NCBI GenBank assembly: GCA_030737875.1 | Contig: CM060915.1 | Coordinates: forward strand, 571,500,577 to 571,564,576 | DNA from: Allium sativum | Taxonomy: Eukaryota > Streptophyta > Magnoliopsida > Asparagales > Amaryllidaceae | Direction of reading: 5' to 3' | Length of the DNA: 64,000 nucleotides | Part shown: positions 49,513 to 60,809 of the stretch, piece by piece | Layout: the number at the start of each line of letters is the position of its first letter | Numbering within the stretch: the first letter of the stretch is position 1 | The notes under the pieces: generated by a model | What the model was told of the DNA's origin: nothing | Databases searched by the model: none | Seen by the model: the letters and a program-made list of their open reading frames with translations, nothing else | Position numbers and translations under genes: made by a program

Positions 49513-49992
49513 CAAAGTTTTATGTCTCTTCTTATTACTCTGGGTGCTCTCACGAGCAGACTAGAAACAGGTTAGGTGGTATGCCCGAGTAGCTGTACCG
49601 GAGACGAGCAGGAGGCTTCCACGTATGATACACATATATAGATATTCTCCCTGTGTTGCTGCGGTCACTACTTTGGGCATTAGTGGTGTACCTTTCTTTC
49701 TTTTGTTTAGAGACAAAATTTGGAAAGTTGTAATAAGTTGTATTTGGATTTCCGCTACTCTGATGATGATGTTGATGTTGGTTTTAGTTATCAGCTTATG
49801 CACTGTCTCGCCTATTTTATGTCAAGTATATTATTATTATATTTTGTTCCATGCGCTGTGAGATATTCTATAGGCTTTCGATTAGTTCATTCTCTTCTTT
49901 CCTTTCTTTGGCGACCGTTCCGTGCTAGTTGGGCATGTGTACAGCGCACTTTCGAAGGAAATGCCGGCTGGTACGGGGCGGGCCGTCACACT

Positions 49993-50004
49993 TGGTATCA
50001 GAGC
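49993..50004 (+). other. Primer-binding site, initiator tRNA-Met (element D)
   Basis: TGGTATCAGAGC two bases after the LTR end. Confidence 0.92.
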
Positions 50005-50189
50005 TCTAGGTTGCGTAGTTAACCTAGGGAAAGACACCAGGGAGAGACAATACGTATATGAGAGTGTGTATTTGTGATTATTTTGGTTTTCAAAAGCTAT
50101 ATATATTATTAGTATAGCTAAGGATGAAGTCGCACTGCACTGACACCACAAAGAGGATGGTTAATCGTTTTCTCTGTGCAGATTAAACG

Positions 50190-53100
50190 ATGAGCCGATA
50201 CGCAAGGGGTACTGGTAGAGGAGCCAATAATGGGAATGCTACCGAGATGAGGACAATGTTTACTGACCTCATGAGAGAGATGCTTAGAGATGTTCAGAGG
50301 GCAGCTCCCAATGCTGGTATTGGTGGTGGTCCAATAGTGCAGGCGCCTAGGGCCGATTTCGCCAAGCTGAACAAGGATTATACTACCCTTGGTGGGAAGC
50401 CGTTCCACGGAACGGAGTCCGCCACAGATGTTAAGGATTGGTTGGATAGCTGCGAGCGTATCTTCGAAGACTTGGGTATCGAGGATGCGATGAAGAGAAG
50501 GCTAGCATCCCGTCAGCTACAAGGATGGGCAATGAATTGGTGGAATGCTATAAAGGCAGCTACTCCCGAGGATCAGATTACTTGGGATCAATTTAAGGCT
50601 CGCTTTAGCGATAAGTTCATTCCAGCTGCTCAGAAGTCAGTTCTGTTTAAGAAATTCTTGGAGCTCAAGCAGAATGGCAGAGCTGTCTCGGAGTATATTG
50701 CCGAATTCGACACTTTGTCGAAATATGGGTTATCCCTAACAGATACTGCCGAGAAGAAGAACGAGAAGTTTATAACAGGTTTGGATCAATACTTGGGGGG
50801 AAAGTTTATTAACCACATCGATGAGACGTTTGAATCGATTGTGGGGAAAGCATTGAGGTCAGAGAGTCTTTACCCTAAGTCGAAGACTGAGGTTGCATCT
50901 GCAGAGGAGCCGAAGCTGCAAGCAAGCGGTGGAGGCAAGAATGGTTCTCAGAATAAGAGAAAGCAGAATCAGACTAAGGATGGCCTGAAGAAAAAGGATA
51001 AGAAGGATGTTGAGTGCTTCAGCTGTGGTAAGAAGGGCCATTATGCAAGTAATTTTCGAGCCAAGCCAGCAGACAGGAAGTGCTTCAACTATGGCCAAGT
51101 GGGACATCACAAGGACAAGTGTCCGCAACCCCCTAAAGAAAAGCAGATGGTGAAAGCATATGCCCTTAATGCTATTCCTTCTTCATCGAATGCCCTAACT
51201 GCGGCGGAGAAGGGAAAGAATGTCGTTATTCAAGGTATGCTTTCTGTTTATGATGGTCCTATTAGTGTTTTGTTTGATACCGGAGCTTCTAGTTCTTTCA
51301 TATCTAGTGACCTGGAAGATAAGTTGGGATTGGAGCCCGAGATTGTCGATAGACCTTTAGTGGTGACGAACCCGATTGGTGGTTCGACTAGCCTTAGCAT
51401 GATTTGTCGTAATGTGGTCTTATCGATTCATGGATGCATGTTTGTTTATGATTGCTTTGTTTTGGGCTTTACTGGGTTTGGCATTATTTTGGGAGTCGAT
51501 TGGCTCCAAAGATACGGGGTGGTGGTAGACTGTGAGGGCTTTTTGGTGACAGCTAGAGTGGATGATGGGCAAAGGGTAGTGTTTGGTGGTCTACCTAGTG
51601 ATGGGGTAATGGCTAGTTTTCTAAATTCCCTCGACATCCTGCATGGTGAGTTGTCAGGTTTGCCCGTGGTTGGCCAGTATCCGGACGTCTTCGAGAAAGT
51701 GACCGGGCTTCCACCACACCGAGAGATTGAGTTCCGTATTGATTTAGTGAAAGATGCCAGACTTATAGTGATGCCACTTCGTCGTATGGCACCAATGGAG
51801 CAGCGAGAGCTCGGGGTGCAAGTCAGCGATCTGTTGAAGAAGGGATTTATCAAAAGGAGTGTTTCTGAATGGAGAGCACCAGTTGTGTTTGCTATCAAGG
51901 CCGATGGTTCCCTTAGGTTGTGTGTAGACTACCGCGAGTTGAATAAAGTGACGAGGAAGAATAAGTATCCTCTACCGCGGATAGATGATTTGTTTGATCG
52001 GTTGAGTGGCGCGAGAGTGTTCTCTCAGTAGGATCTCGCGACAGGTTTTCATCAGCTTAGAGTGGAAGCTGAGAGTATAGCTAAAACGACATTTCAGACG
52101 CCGTATGGATTTTATGAGTGGTTGGTCATGCCATTCGGGCTGACCAATGCCCCAGCATATTTTGTGGATCTTATGAATAGGGTATTCAGAGATCAGTTGA
52201 ATAAGTTTGTTCTTGTGTTCGTGGATGATATTTTGGTTTACTCAAGGACAGAGGAAGAACACAAGGAACATTTGAAGATAGTGATGGAGGTGTTGAGAAA
52301 ACACCAATTGAAAGCAAAGTTTTCTAAGTGTCACTTCTGGAGGAGGGAAGTGAGATTCTTGGGCCATGTTGTTTCAGAGAATGGTATTACTGTGGACCCT
52401 GCGAAGGTGGCTACGGTACAAGATTGGTCTACACCCAAGAATGCAACGGACATAAGAAGTTTCTTGGGATTAACTAGATATTATCGTAAGTTTATCCAAG
52501 ACTTCTCCAAGATAGCAGCAGGTTGACTCAATTGACCAAGAAGAATCAAGCTTTCGTCTGGGACGAAAAGTGCGAGAATGCATCCAAGAGTCTAAAGGAA
52601 AAGTTGACATGTGCACCAGTGTTAGTCATTCCTAAGGGGAATGAAGAGATGACAGTATATACGGATGCATGTGGTACCGGACTAGGTGTTGTATTGATGC
52701 AAGGAGGTAGGGTTGTAGCTTATGCAAGTCGGCAACTGAAACCGCATGAGAAAAGATACCCTACCCATGATTTGGAACTAGCAGCGATCGTATTCGCATT
52801 GAAGATGTGGAGACATTATCTCTTGGGAGAAAGATTCGAGTTGTTTACCGATCATAAATCGTTAAAATATCTTTTCTCTCAGAAGGACCTAAATCTCCAA
52901 CAACAAAGGTGGTTAGAATTCTTGGCTTCCTATGATTTCGACATCGCATATACACCAGGATAGAGCAATGTGGTGGCTGATGCATTGAGTAGGAGACATG
53001 CCAGTTTAGGGGCTATGTTCCTAGAATGGAAACAACTGGAGTACATCACTGGGTATGATTTTAGACCAAAGTGCGAATTGGATCCAGAAATGTTTGCAAG

Positions 53101-54565
53101 TTTGACGATCAGACCCACTTTGATTGAACGGATTGGTTCCAGTCAGAGGGACGATCCTAACCTATTGGAAATCATCTCAAAGTTAGAGATGGGAATCGAC
53201 GAAGAGATGAACAAGTATGGGCTTGATCGAGATGGATGGCTTAGAAAGAATGGAAGACTAGTTGTACCCAATGTCAATGGATTAAGAGATGAAGTGCTTA
53301 GGGAATGTCATCGCTCAAAACTGACTATACATCCCGGTGGTAACAAGATGTATTGAGACATGAAGCAGACATACTACTGGGAAGGGATGAAAAGAGACGT
53401 TGGGAAGTTTATATCCAAATGCATGAATTGCCAGCTAGTTAAAGCTGAGCAAAAGAAGCCTAGTGGTTTGTTGCAACCATTAGAAGTTCCAGAATGGAAA
53501 TGGGAACAAGTCTCAATGGATTTCATTGATGGGTTACCAAGGACTAGATCGGGCCATGACAGCATTTGGGTGATTGTGGACCGATTGACCAAAAGTGCAA
53601 GATTTATACCCGTCAAGTCAAATAGGACGACAACTAAGTTAGCTGAACTATATGTAAAGTGGGTAGTGAGATTTCATGGAATACCCAAAGGCATTGTGAG
53701 TGACCGAGATCCGTTTTTCACTCGTTGATTTCGGAAAAGCTTACAAGAGGCGTTAGGATCAGAATTACATCTCAGTACCGCGTATCATCCTCAAACCGAC
53801 GGACAGGCAGAGATGGTGAATCGAGTATTAGAGGATCTCTTGAGAGCTTGCATATTAGACTTTGGTGGATCATGGGATGACCATCTACACCTAGTAGAAT
53901 TTGCATATAATAATAGTTATAAATCCAATATTGGTATGGCTCCATTTGAAGCTTTGTACGGAAGACCGTGCAACTCACCGTCATGTTGGTTAGAAACTGG
54001 TGAGAAGTTTGTGCTTGGACCAGATGTGATAAGAGAAACATCATACAAGATTAAGGTTATCCAACAGCGAATGAAGGCTGCCCAGGATAGGTAGAAGAGT
54101 TATGCCGATAAGAGGAGAAGAGATTTAAAGTTCTCCATTGGCGACTTGGTGTTTGTCAAGATATCTCCGTTGAAGAGTGTGATACAATTTGGTAGGAGAG
54201 GCAAGTTGACACCAAGATTTGTCTGTCCATTCCCAGTTCTTGAGCAAATTGGAAATTTGGCATATAAAGTTGAATTACCAGAGAAGATGGCAGGAGTTCA
54301 TAACGTATTTCATGTTTCCCAGTTAAGGAAATTCGTGCACGACCCCGATGTGGCTATTTCACCTGATTAGTTGGATGATATCGAAGTTGAACCCGAGGCG
54401 GTTGGGAACCGCAAGCCTATGCGTATTGTTGGGAACGATATGAAGCAACTTCGAAGGAAGACGGTGAAATTAGTCAAAGTTCAGTGGGGCGAAAATGAGA
54501 ATGTTTGTACTTGGGAGACAGAGGAGAGCATTAAGAAGACATATCCAGAACTCTTCGCCTGGTAA
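50190..54565 (+). pseudogene. Element D gag-pol, all domains present, six stops and one frameshift
   Basis: Start ATG at 50190, eight bases after a strong splice acceptor. Gag core, then two nucleocapsid knuckles that have each lost a cysteine (residues near 275 and 297: the last Cys is Phe in [14 protein letters not shown]; the second Cys is Tyr in [14 protein letters not shown]). Protease FDTGAS near 360; RT with VDDILVYS near 676; RNase H with TDACGTG and DHKSL; integrase with its His/Cys site, MDFIDG, SDRDP and the Glu region TDGQAEMVNR; C-terminal chromodomain-like tail ending TWETEESIKK. Premature stops: 52029 (TAG), 52961 (TAG), 53354 (TGA), 53726 (TGA), 54092 (TAG), 54368 (TAG). A one-base loss near 52521 shifts the frame. 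Natural stop near 54563. The family is typical Tekay/Del in order and length. Confidence 0.95.
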
Positions 54566-54710
54566 GAATTCAGTTTCGATTTAGTCTTTCCGCAAGCTAG
54601 GGTAGGTTTATTTTGTTTGTTTTGCATGTTTGATTGTTGCATATGGCTGATAGGCATGCGGGATCCTTTGTATGTTTTGGGTTAAGGAATTTCGGGGACG
54701 AAATTTCGTA

Positions 54711-54731
54711 AGGGGGGGGGGGGGGGGAGAG
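54711..54731 (+). other. Polypurine tract of element D with G16 run
   Basis: A, sixteen G, then AGAG directly before the 3' LTR, preceded by GGGGACGAAAT (54694-54704). The run is longer than in A or B and may be unstable or mis-sequenced. Confidence 0.85.
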
Positions 54732-57175
54732 TGTAACGACCCGCATTCTACGCATCAAAGGATCGTAGAATATTTATTTCTTTCACATACGAAGTCGTAT
54801 GGTCATGTAACTTTGGGAGACGACTATTAGGGTCATTTCCCATGTTCATGATTTTACCCGATTTTTAAATGACCGTTTTGCCCCAAGCTGATACTGTTTT
54901 GGCCATAACTTTTGATTGGAAAGGAGTTTTGACCTGAAACCACCTCCATTGGCTCCGGATGATGGTTTACAATTCCGCAGAGTGGTCACATTAGCCAAAC
55001 AGACTCACCGTTTGGGAGATATGGCTGAAACAAGTTTTAGATAGTGAAAAACAACTTAATTGGGCTTAACCGGGTGATTAACAGCTAGGCCCAATGGGGG
55101 ATTTCGGGATTAGAGGTATTTAAGGGCTGCTAGGGTTAGGATTTCGGTTTTTCACTCATTTTCCAGCTGCCACAAACCCTCTCTTCAACCTAACAATGGC
55201 CTCCAACATCTCAAAACACCTCTAATCACTTCTTAATCAAGTTTTGGCTTAAAGTACATCAAATTAAGGAGGAATAGCACCAAAGCAAGGTTAGAGCTGC
55301 TGTGTTGCATTGGGAACAGCGCCAAACAAAGAATCATTTCAGATTTGGTATTTTATTTGTGGCCAAGGTGAGTAATTTGCATAGTTTTGCATTAATTACG
55401 GTTAATTATGGGTAATTAGTGGTGATTAACGAAATTAGACATGATAAAATTCTGGAAAAATATTCATAAAATTTGAAATATTGTTTTAGACCTCTGTTTA
55501 AAGTTTGGGTTAATTTGGTTAAGTTCTGTTAATCATATCATTAGATTTGCTTAGACATGCTTAAGGGAAAATATGGTGTTTGATCCGTTTTAACCTATCA
55601 AATTGTTGTTTTGGTGTTTGTGGTCAGTTCTATGTGTTTCTATGACTGTATGGTATGCTTTGTGATTGATTAGAAAAGTTAGAATGGTCAAAAACGCCGT
55701 CGTATGGCGTAAAACAGTCGCTGGAAGAACTGCAGGAAATTGGCCAGCAACCGGATCGGATCTCCCCTCTCCACCACGACCCGACCTGATCGTGTCCACC
55801 TCTTCACGAGCTGACCTTACTCCATGAGCTGCTCCACTTTGAAGGCCACGAACCAGAAGACCGCGACTTGATCCGATGGAGGGATCGCGACCCGACCCGG
55901 AGCAGTGTGACACCACGACGCAGCCTGGAGCATCACGAGTCACGAACAGATGAAGGAACTCGACCCGATCCGATCCGGGAGGCGCACCACGACCCGTCCC
56001 AGATGAGTATCACGATCCGATCCGAACCAGAGGAGATGCTACGAGCTGAACCAAGGAGATTGGACGCGAGGCACAGGTCACGAACCAAAGGAAGACTGAT
56101 CCGGAGGAGAAGACCAAAACCCGAGATGCAAAGGTAGTCCAAGTGGGAAGTTTGTACTCAGGATCCAGTTAGGAACCAAAGAGTTAACTTCATGAGTTGG
56201 GCTTTGCTGCGGGGCGTGTGCTAAGGGGTTGTCAATGTCTGTAACTTTGGATCACTATGTGTAGGGGGTACGTGAACGGATTCAGGGCCACAGTGACCTA
56301 GGTACGACTAAAGAGCTATAGACCAATGAAGTGGGGTCATTTGTAAAGATTTGGTCATGACTCCATGGGGTAAGCTTGGTAGTAGCAGTAGTTGTACAGG
56401 TCGAACTCCATCACTACTTCGATGGGTCTAGTGATTGACAGTGGTGGACATTGTATGCTTTACGCACTGAGTGAGAGAAGTGAGGATGGTTTCTATGCTT
56501 GATTTGGTTGCCATCACTATGACACGCACACCCCCACCCCCCGTATTCTTTACACCATCTGTGTAGTGGTACCTTAGAGTATTGTACGGTATGTAGTGCT
56601 AACTCTTTGGTTGCAGGTCCAGGTTCATGTATGGTTTAGTATACCTGTTATTGTTCTGTTTGCTGCTTATCGCTCATACCAGACTTTTTGTCTGACCCAA
56701 AGTTTTATGTCTCTTCTTATTACTCTAGGTGCTCTCACGAGCAGACTACAGACAGGTTAGGTGGTATGCACTAGTAGTTGTGCCGGAGACGAGCAGGAGG
56801 CTTCCACGTATGATACACATATATAGATATTCTCCCTGTGTTGCTGCGGTCACTACTTTGGGCATTAGTGGTGTATCTTTCTTTCTTTTGTTTAGAGACA
56901 GAATTTGGAAAGTTGTAATAGGTTGTATTTGGATTTCTGCTACTCTGATGATGATGTTGATGTTGGTTTTAGTTATCAGCTTATGCACTGTCTCGCCTGT
57001 TTTATGTCAAGTATATTATTATTATATTTTGTTCCATGCGCTGTGAGACATTCTACAGGTTTTCGATTAGTTCATTCTATTCTTTCCTTTCTTTGGCGAC
57101 CGTTCCGTGCTAGTTGGGCATGTGTACAACGCACTTTCGGAGGAAATGCCGGCTGGTACGGGGCGGGCCGTCACA
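54732..57175 (+). repeat. Element D 3' LTR
   Basis: Copy of 47562-49990 with small insertions (for example near 54770, 54800 and 55040) and scattered substitutions. It keeps the splice donor, CG-rich block and stem-loop. Confidence 0.95.
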
Positions 57176-57799
57176 TTTTCATTCAAGATAAGGGTATCAT
57201 GTAGGTAATAGAGGAGTTACTGATTGAGTTTGAATGAACAATCTAATATTTTCTTGGCATGTCTTCTTATTGATTTTCAGTTGCCTATTATTTGCATGAT
57301 TTAATGCATCTTATTTTCAATATTTTCTATTTATTTTATTGAAAATTAATAGAGATTAATGCCTGTATGTGCAAATTGTTAGCAACTAATTTATATTTTA
57401 GACTAAGAAAGGATGGAAATTTTCACACACGAAATATGTAAAATCCATTTCATGTTCAACCTATTGCATCATTAGTTGTTATTGCATATAATGCACCTTT
57501 TTGAATTACATTGTTTTATCTAATTTTTTAAGGCTTTAGGTAAACTATGGTTACTTCACTCCCCTTTATTTAAAGCAGATAATTAAATACTTTTTCCAAC
57601 ATGTATCAATAATACAAAATACACTGTTATTGAAAGCAATGTCATTTATTTCAAATTTATTTTCCAACTAGCTTTTGTTATTTTCCTATAAACACCGTGT
57701 CTTCTTTCAACACTATTTTAGACCTTTATTTCAAAAGAAGGAGTACATTAACAATACTTGCAAGTGGTGAGTAAATTTAATTAAAATTGTCAAGGTACT
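57176..57799. other. AT-rich spacer between elements D and E
   Basis: No gene or repeat recognised. It begins with the TTTTC target copy of D and ends with GTACT, which should be the target copy of E. Confidence 0.5.
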
Positions 57800-58080
57800 T
57801 GTAACACCCCATAATTTTATAACAAATTAAAATGATAAACTAAGGAATACTTCACTAAATATTGGGAATTAGGTAAAACGGACTGCGCCATTGCGTTCGT
57901 CTTGAAATTCTGTTTAAGATAGGCACCAAGTTTGCGTAAAACGGACATCGTATGAAGAAGATATTAAAGTTTGAAGTTTGTATACGCATAAGATATATAT
58001 ATACACACGTACATAACCATGTCAAAACCGTTCAAATTAATTCGAAAACCAGAAGCAGGAAGTCTAGGTGAAATCGCCCC

Positions 58081-58150
58081 GTTGGGGGTTGACACACCCT
58101 AGGGGTGTCGACCCATGAGTCAACACCATAAGGGGGTGTCGACACCCCCA
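58081..58150 (+). promoter_or_regulatory. Decayed GTCGAC cluster, element E LTR
   Basis: Two intact GTCGAC plus one GTTGAC and one GTCAAC, the products expected when a methylated CpG is lost by C-to-T change. Position is +282, the same as in A and B. Confidence 0.55.
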
Positions 58151-58217
58151 GATCCAAGCCTGATACATTCCTGCGTATGTGGACTTGTTTTCTAACTAGA
58201 TTCATGAACTCTAGGCT

Positions 58218-58225
58218 ATAAATAA
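58218..58225 (+). promoter_or_regulatory. TATA box of element E LTR
   Basis: TATAAATA about 420 bp into the LTR, followed by a CT-rich leader. Confidence 0.65.
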
Positions 58226-59034
58226 GACCTCATTCTCATTGTTTTATTCATTCTAAAACAATGGAGAACTAGATGCTACCTCTGCCTAGATTAAAATAGC
58301 CTATTCTTCTTCAGTAACAAAAGTTAGGCAAATTTAGAGATATGTTCTTCAACCAATTTCCTGTTCTTTAGATCTAGTCACAGTGAGTCTATGTTATAGA
58401 TCTAAACATTTAAAAGTTAATCTCGACATGTTTATGAATTGGATCTAAGCCTATGCCTATTTATCATATCAAATATGTCATTATTTGTATAGATCTCCTC
58501 ATGCTTGTTTATGATGTCCCTATTATGCTAGTTTGCCTAATCATGTCACTATGCCTAATCAGTTCTATTATCACGTGTTCATCAGATCCGTTCTTATATG
58601 CCCATCTTGTTATTATGCCCAATTCTGTCACTATATGCTTATTCAGTTACTATGCCTATTTCTGCCATCATATGTTTATCTTATTAATATGCTTATTTCT
58701 GCCCTCTTCCGTTCTTCTTTTCCCTTTTTATTTTATAGCCAGGCTAACTTCAAGCCTAGGCATACTGCTGAAATATGTGAACGCGTTAAATTGGGAACGA
58801 GGGGGAAAACGTTAAAATTGGGGCATAACTTGTACTGAGAAATTTGGGCATAACATAAATTGGAAATATGAATATGGATTTGGGGCATAAACCAAACTGT
58901 GGTTAAATATCTTAATTTGGGGAATATGATACATGATGAGTATGACTTGGGAAAGGGGCATGAAAACCTATAATGAAATAGGGATAATTGTTAAAGAATG
59001 AACATGCCCAGATTTACAGTAATTAGAAACTGTA

Positions 59035-59258
59035 ACTGCGCTTAGACACAAGGTTAGATTACACTTGTGGTAGAAGTCTGCCCGGACTCGACCGGCATAT
59101 CCAGTGACCACAAGTGGTGAATCTAATGTGAGGGGTCTGAGGGCATAAACACGTAACGTGCTAAGACACGAGGTTAAGTCCGACTTGTGGAAGAGGTCTG
59201 CCTAGAACCAACTGGCATATCCAACATCCACAAGCTGTAGGCTTAATGTGGGAGGTCT
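59035..59258 (+). repeat. Paired hairpin module in element E LTR
   Basis: Two copies. The first pairs TTAGATT with AATCTAA and CTTGTGGT with ACCACAAG. The second pairs TTAAG with CTTAA and CTTGTGG with CCACAAG. Homologous to the modules in A and B, with different stem bases. Confidence 0.65.
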
Positions 59259-60191
59259 AGCGCATTATAACCATAAATGAATGAATTGTTATAAACTTGA
59301 ATACTTGACTTGTTTGAACCCATAGGGGTTACATGAACATGTTAACTTGATTAGGGGTTAAGTAAACTTACTTGAAACAGTGGAAGGGTTAAGTATGTCT
59401 TGGGGTAGTGGGTAATATTTATATATAAGCCCACAAACTTAACCTTTTAGGGTTATGCAATCTTATTACACTGGTAGGCATAACCTATGGAAATCCTAGT
59501 AGCGGGGATGCTATCCTAGGGGGAAGCTTGTATCATCTTGTGTGTGGGACCCGTTTCAGTCAGTAACCCATATATATGTATCAAACGAGTACTCCGAACT
59601 ACGTCGGAGTCGGGGCACACTTACTGAGCTGATTATAAGAGATCCAAAAGATGGGACAATGTGGGCGGTACATTCCGACGGGGTCATGTGTGTGCATGGG
59701 TCCGAACAAGGGAGGCTAAGACGCCGTGACATCAGTAGATATGGTTATGCACATCCCGTAAACGAAGGGTTGCCACTTTAGGGAGTGATACATCCTATTG
59801 TGGGGGCCAACACAGGGTATCTACGGAGTAGGGAGCCGATCGATTGGGTAGTAACTAGGGTACATCTAGTCTTGCTTGTTTAGGAGCCCGTTATTATCCT
59901 TAGAGGTAACACCGGTAAGTTCAGTTGGGCTGTCTATTATTGTATGGGGTAAAACCTCTCACTAGAAGTACGCTTAAGTCTACCATCTTGTACTAGTTGG
60001 GGGTCACCTTGTTCATATGATACTAGTATTAGTGTAGAGAAAGTTCATTAGAGAAGCGTAATGCCTGTTCTGTTCAGTTTATTATGTTTATCCTGTTATA
60101 CCTGCCTTTTTGACACTGTTATCTATCTCTCCAGTTTATATGCCTATTATGATGCTTTTACTTATTTATATGCTAAAACTAACTGGACTCG

Positions 60192-60210
60192 CCAGACATT
60201 ATGTTTGACC
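60192..60210 (+). other. Conserved LTR stem-loop, element E
   Basis: CCAGAC-ATTAT-GTTTGACC, 422 bp before the LTR end. One G-U pair replaces G-C in the stem. Confidence 0.55.
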
Positions 60211-60634
60211 TATCTTGTTTCCTCTTCTTTCTCTTCCGTTCCCCCCCCCCCCCCCCAAGTTCTCAGGGTTTGAATACTCAAACTTGATCAGGATTCTTCT
60301 TTCATTCTGCTTGGAGATGCTTAGATGTACTGCTTGATTTCGTACCTTCTCTACTATGGCTATGTTTTTGGGGATTATGCTCTTTTCATGTTTATTGACT
60401 TTGACGATTTTGGTACAAGACATAAGTTTTAAGTTGATGTACTAGGCTTTACGTATTTCATACTCATGATGTAACTACGTTTTGAACCATGATATTTTCT
60501 GCTTAATAATGTTTTAAATTCCGCTGTTAATTTATATGTCTTGTAATATTTCTGTTTCTTTTTACCTATAACGCTTCACGAAACTTAATACATTCTCTTA
60601 ATGAGTGACATTAACGGACGTGGGGTGTCACACT

Positions 60635-60646
60635 TGGTATCAGAGC
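60635..60646 (+). other. Primer-binding site, initiator tRNA-Met (element E)
   Basis: TGGTATCAGAGC two bases after the LTR end. Confidence 0.92.
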
Positions 60647-60809
60647 TAAAGGTTACCAGATCGGATAAAAGATTTTGAAAATTGTTTTGGAAAAGGTTTT
60701 AAAAGAAAGCATTTTCAAAAGAAAAGTCTAGTTGAAAAACATATTCCCCAAAGCCATATGTAACATCTTTCGATTCTCTATTTGAATCCCTTTTCCTTTT
60801 CTTTTTAGC

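Larger units (their letters stand above)
47562..49990 (+). repeat. Element D 5' LTR
   Basis: TATTTAAG at 47937, leader with the donor AAG|GTGAGT at 48188, a CG-rich block (48570-48960) with repeated CGACCCGA and GATCCGAT motifs, and the stem-loop at 49494-49512. Short open frames here recur in the 3' LTR simply because the LTRs are copies. Confidence 0.95.
48188..50181 (+). other. Predicted leader intron of element D
   Basis: Inference. A near-perfect donor AAG|GTGAGT lies 250 nt after the TATA-like box and is retained in the 3' LTR (55368). The acceptor is TTTTCTCTGTGCAG ending at 50181, eight bases before the gag ATG (50190). The intron would be 1,994 nt, spanning the rest of the LTR and the primer site. 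Confidence 0.5.
47562..57175 (+). mobile_element. Element D: complete Tekay-like chromovirus with coding damage
   Basis: LTRs 47562-49990 (2,429 bp) and 54732-57175 (2,444 bp) start TGTAACGACCC and end GTCACA. Both flanks are TTTTC (47557-47561 and 57176-57180), a perfect 5-bp duplication. Inside are an initiator-Met primer site, a full gag-protease-RT-RNase H-integrase-chromodomain order and a polypurine tract with a G16 run. It is the only element here that keeps every domain, but six stops and one frameshift make it inactive. Confidence 0.96.
57800..60632 (+). repeat. Element E 5' LTR (2,833 bp)
   Basis: Starts TGTAACACCCC and ends GTGTCACA. Modules: GTCGAC-type cluster (58081-58150), TATA box (58218), splice donor (58383), paired hairpins (59035-59258), stem-loop (60192-60210), C16 run followed by AAG (60241-60258). 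Confidence 0.92.
58383..60808 (+). other. Predicted leader intron of element E
   Basis: Inference. Donor ACA|GTGAGT at 58383, about 165 nt after the TATA box. Acceptor TTTTCTTTTTAG ends at 60808, one base before the gag ATG (60810). The intron would be 2,426 nt and contain the primer site. Confidence 0.42.

Noticed and set aside
49625..50022. Frames in element D LTR that recur at 56729-57204
   Set aside because: Duplicated because LTRs are copies; no coding features.
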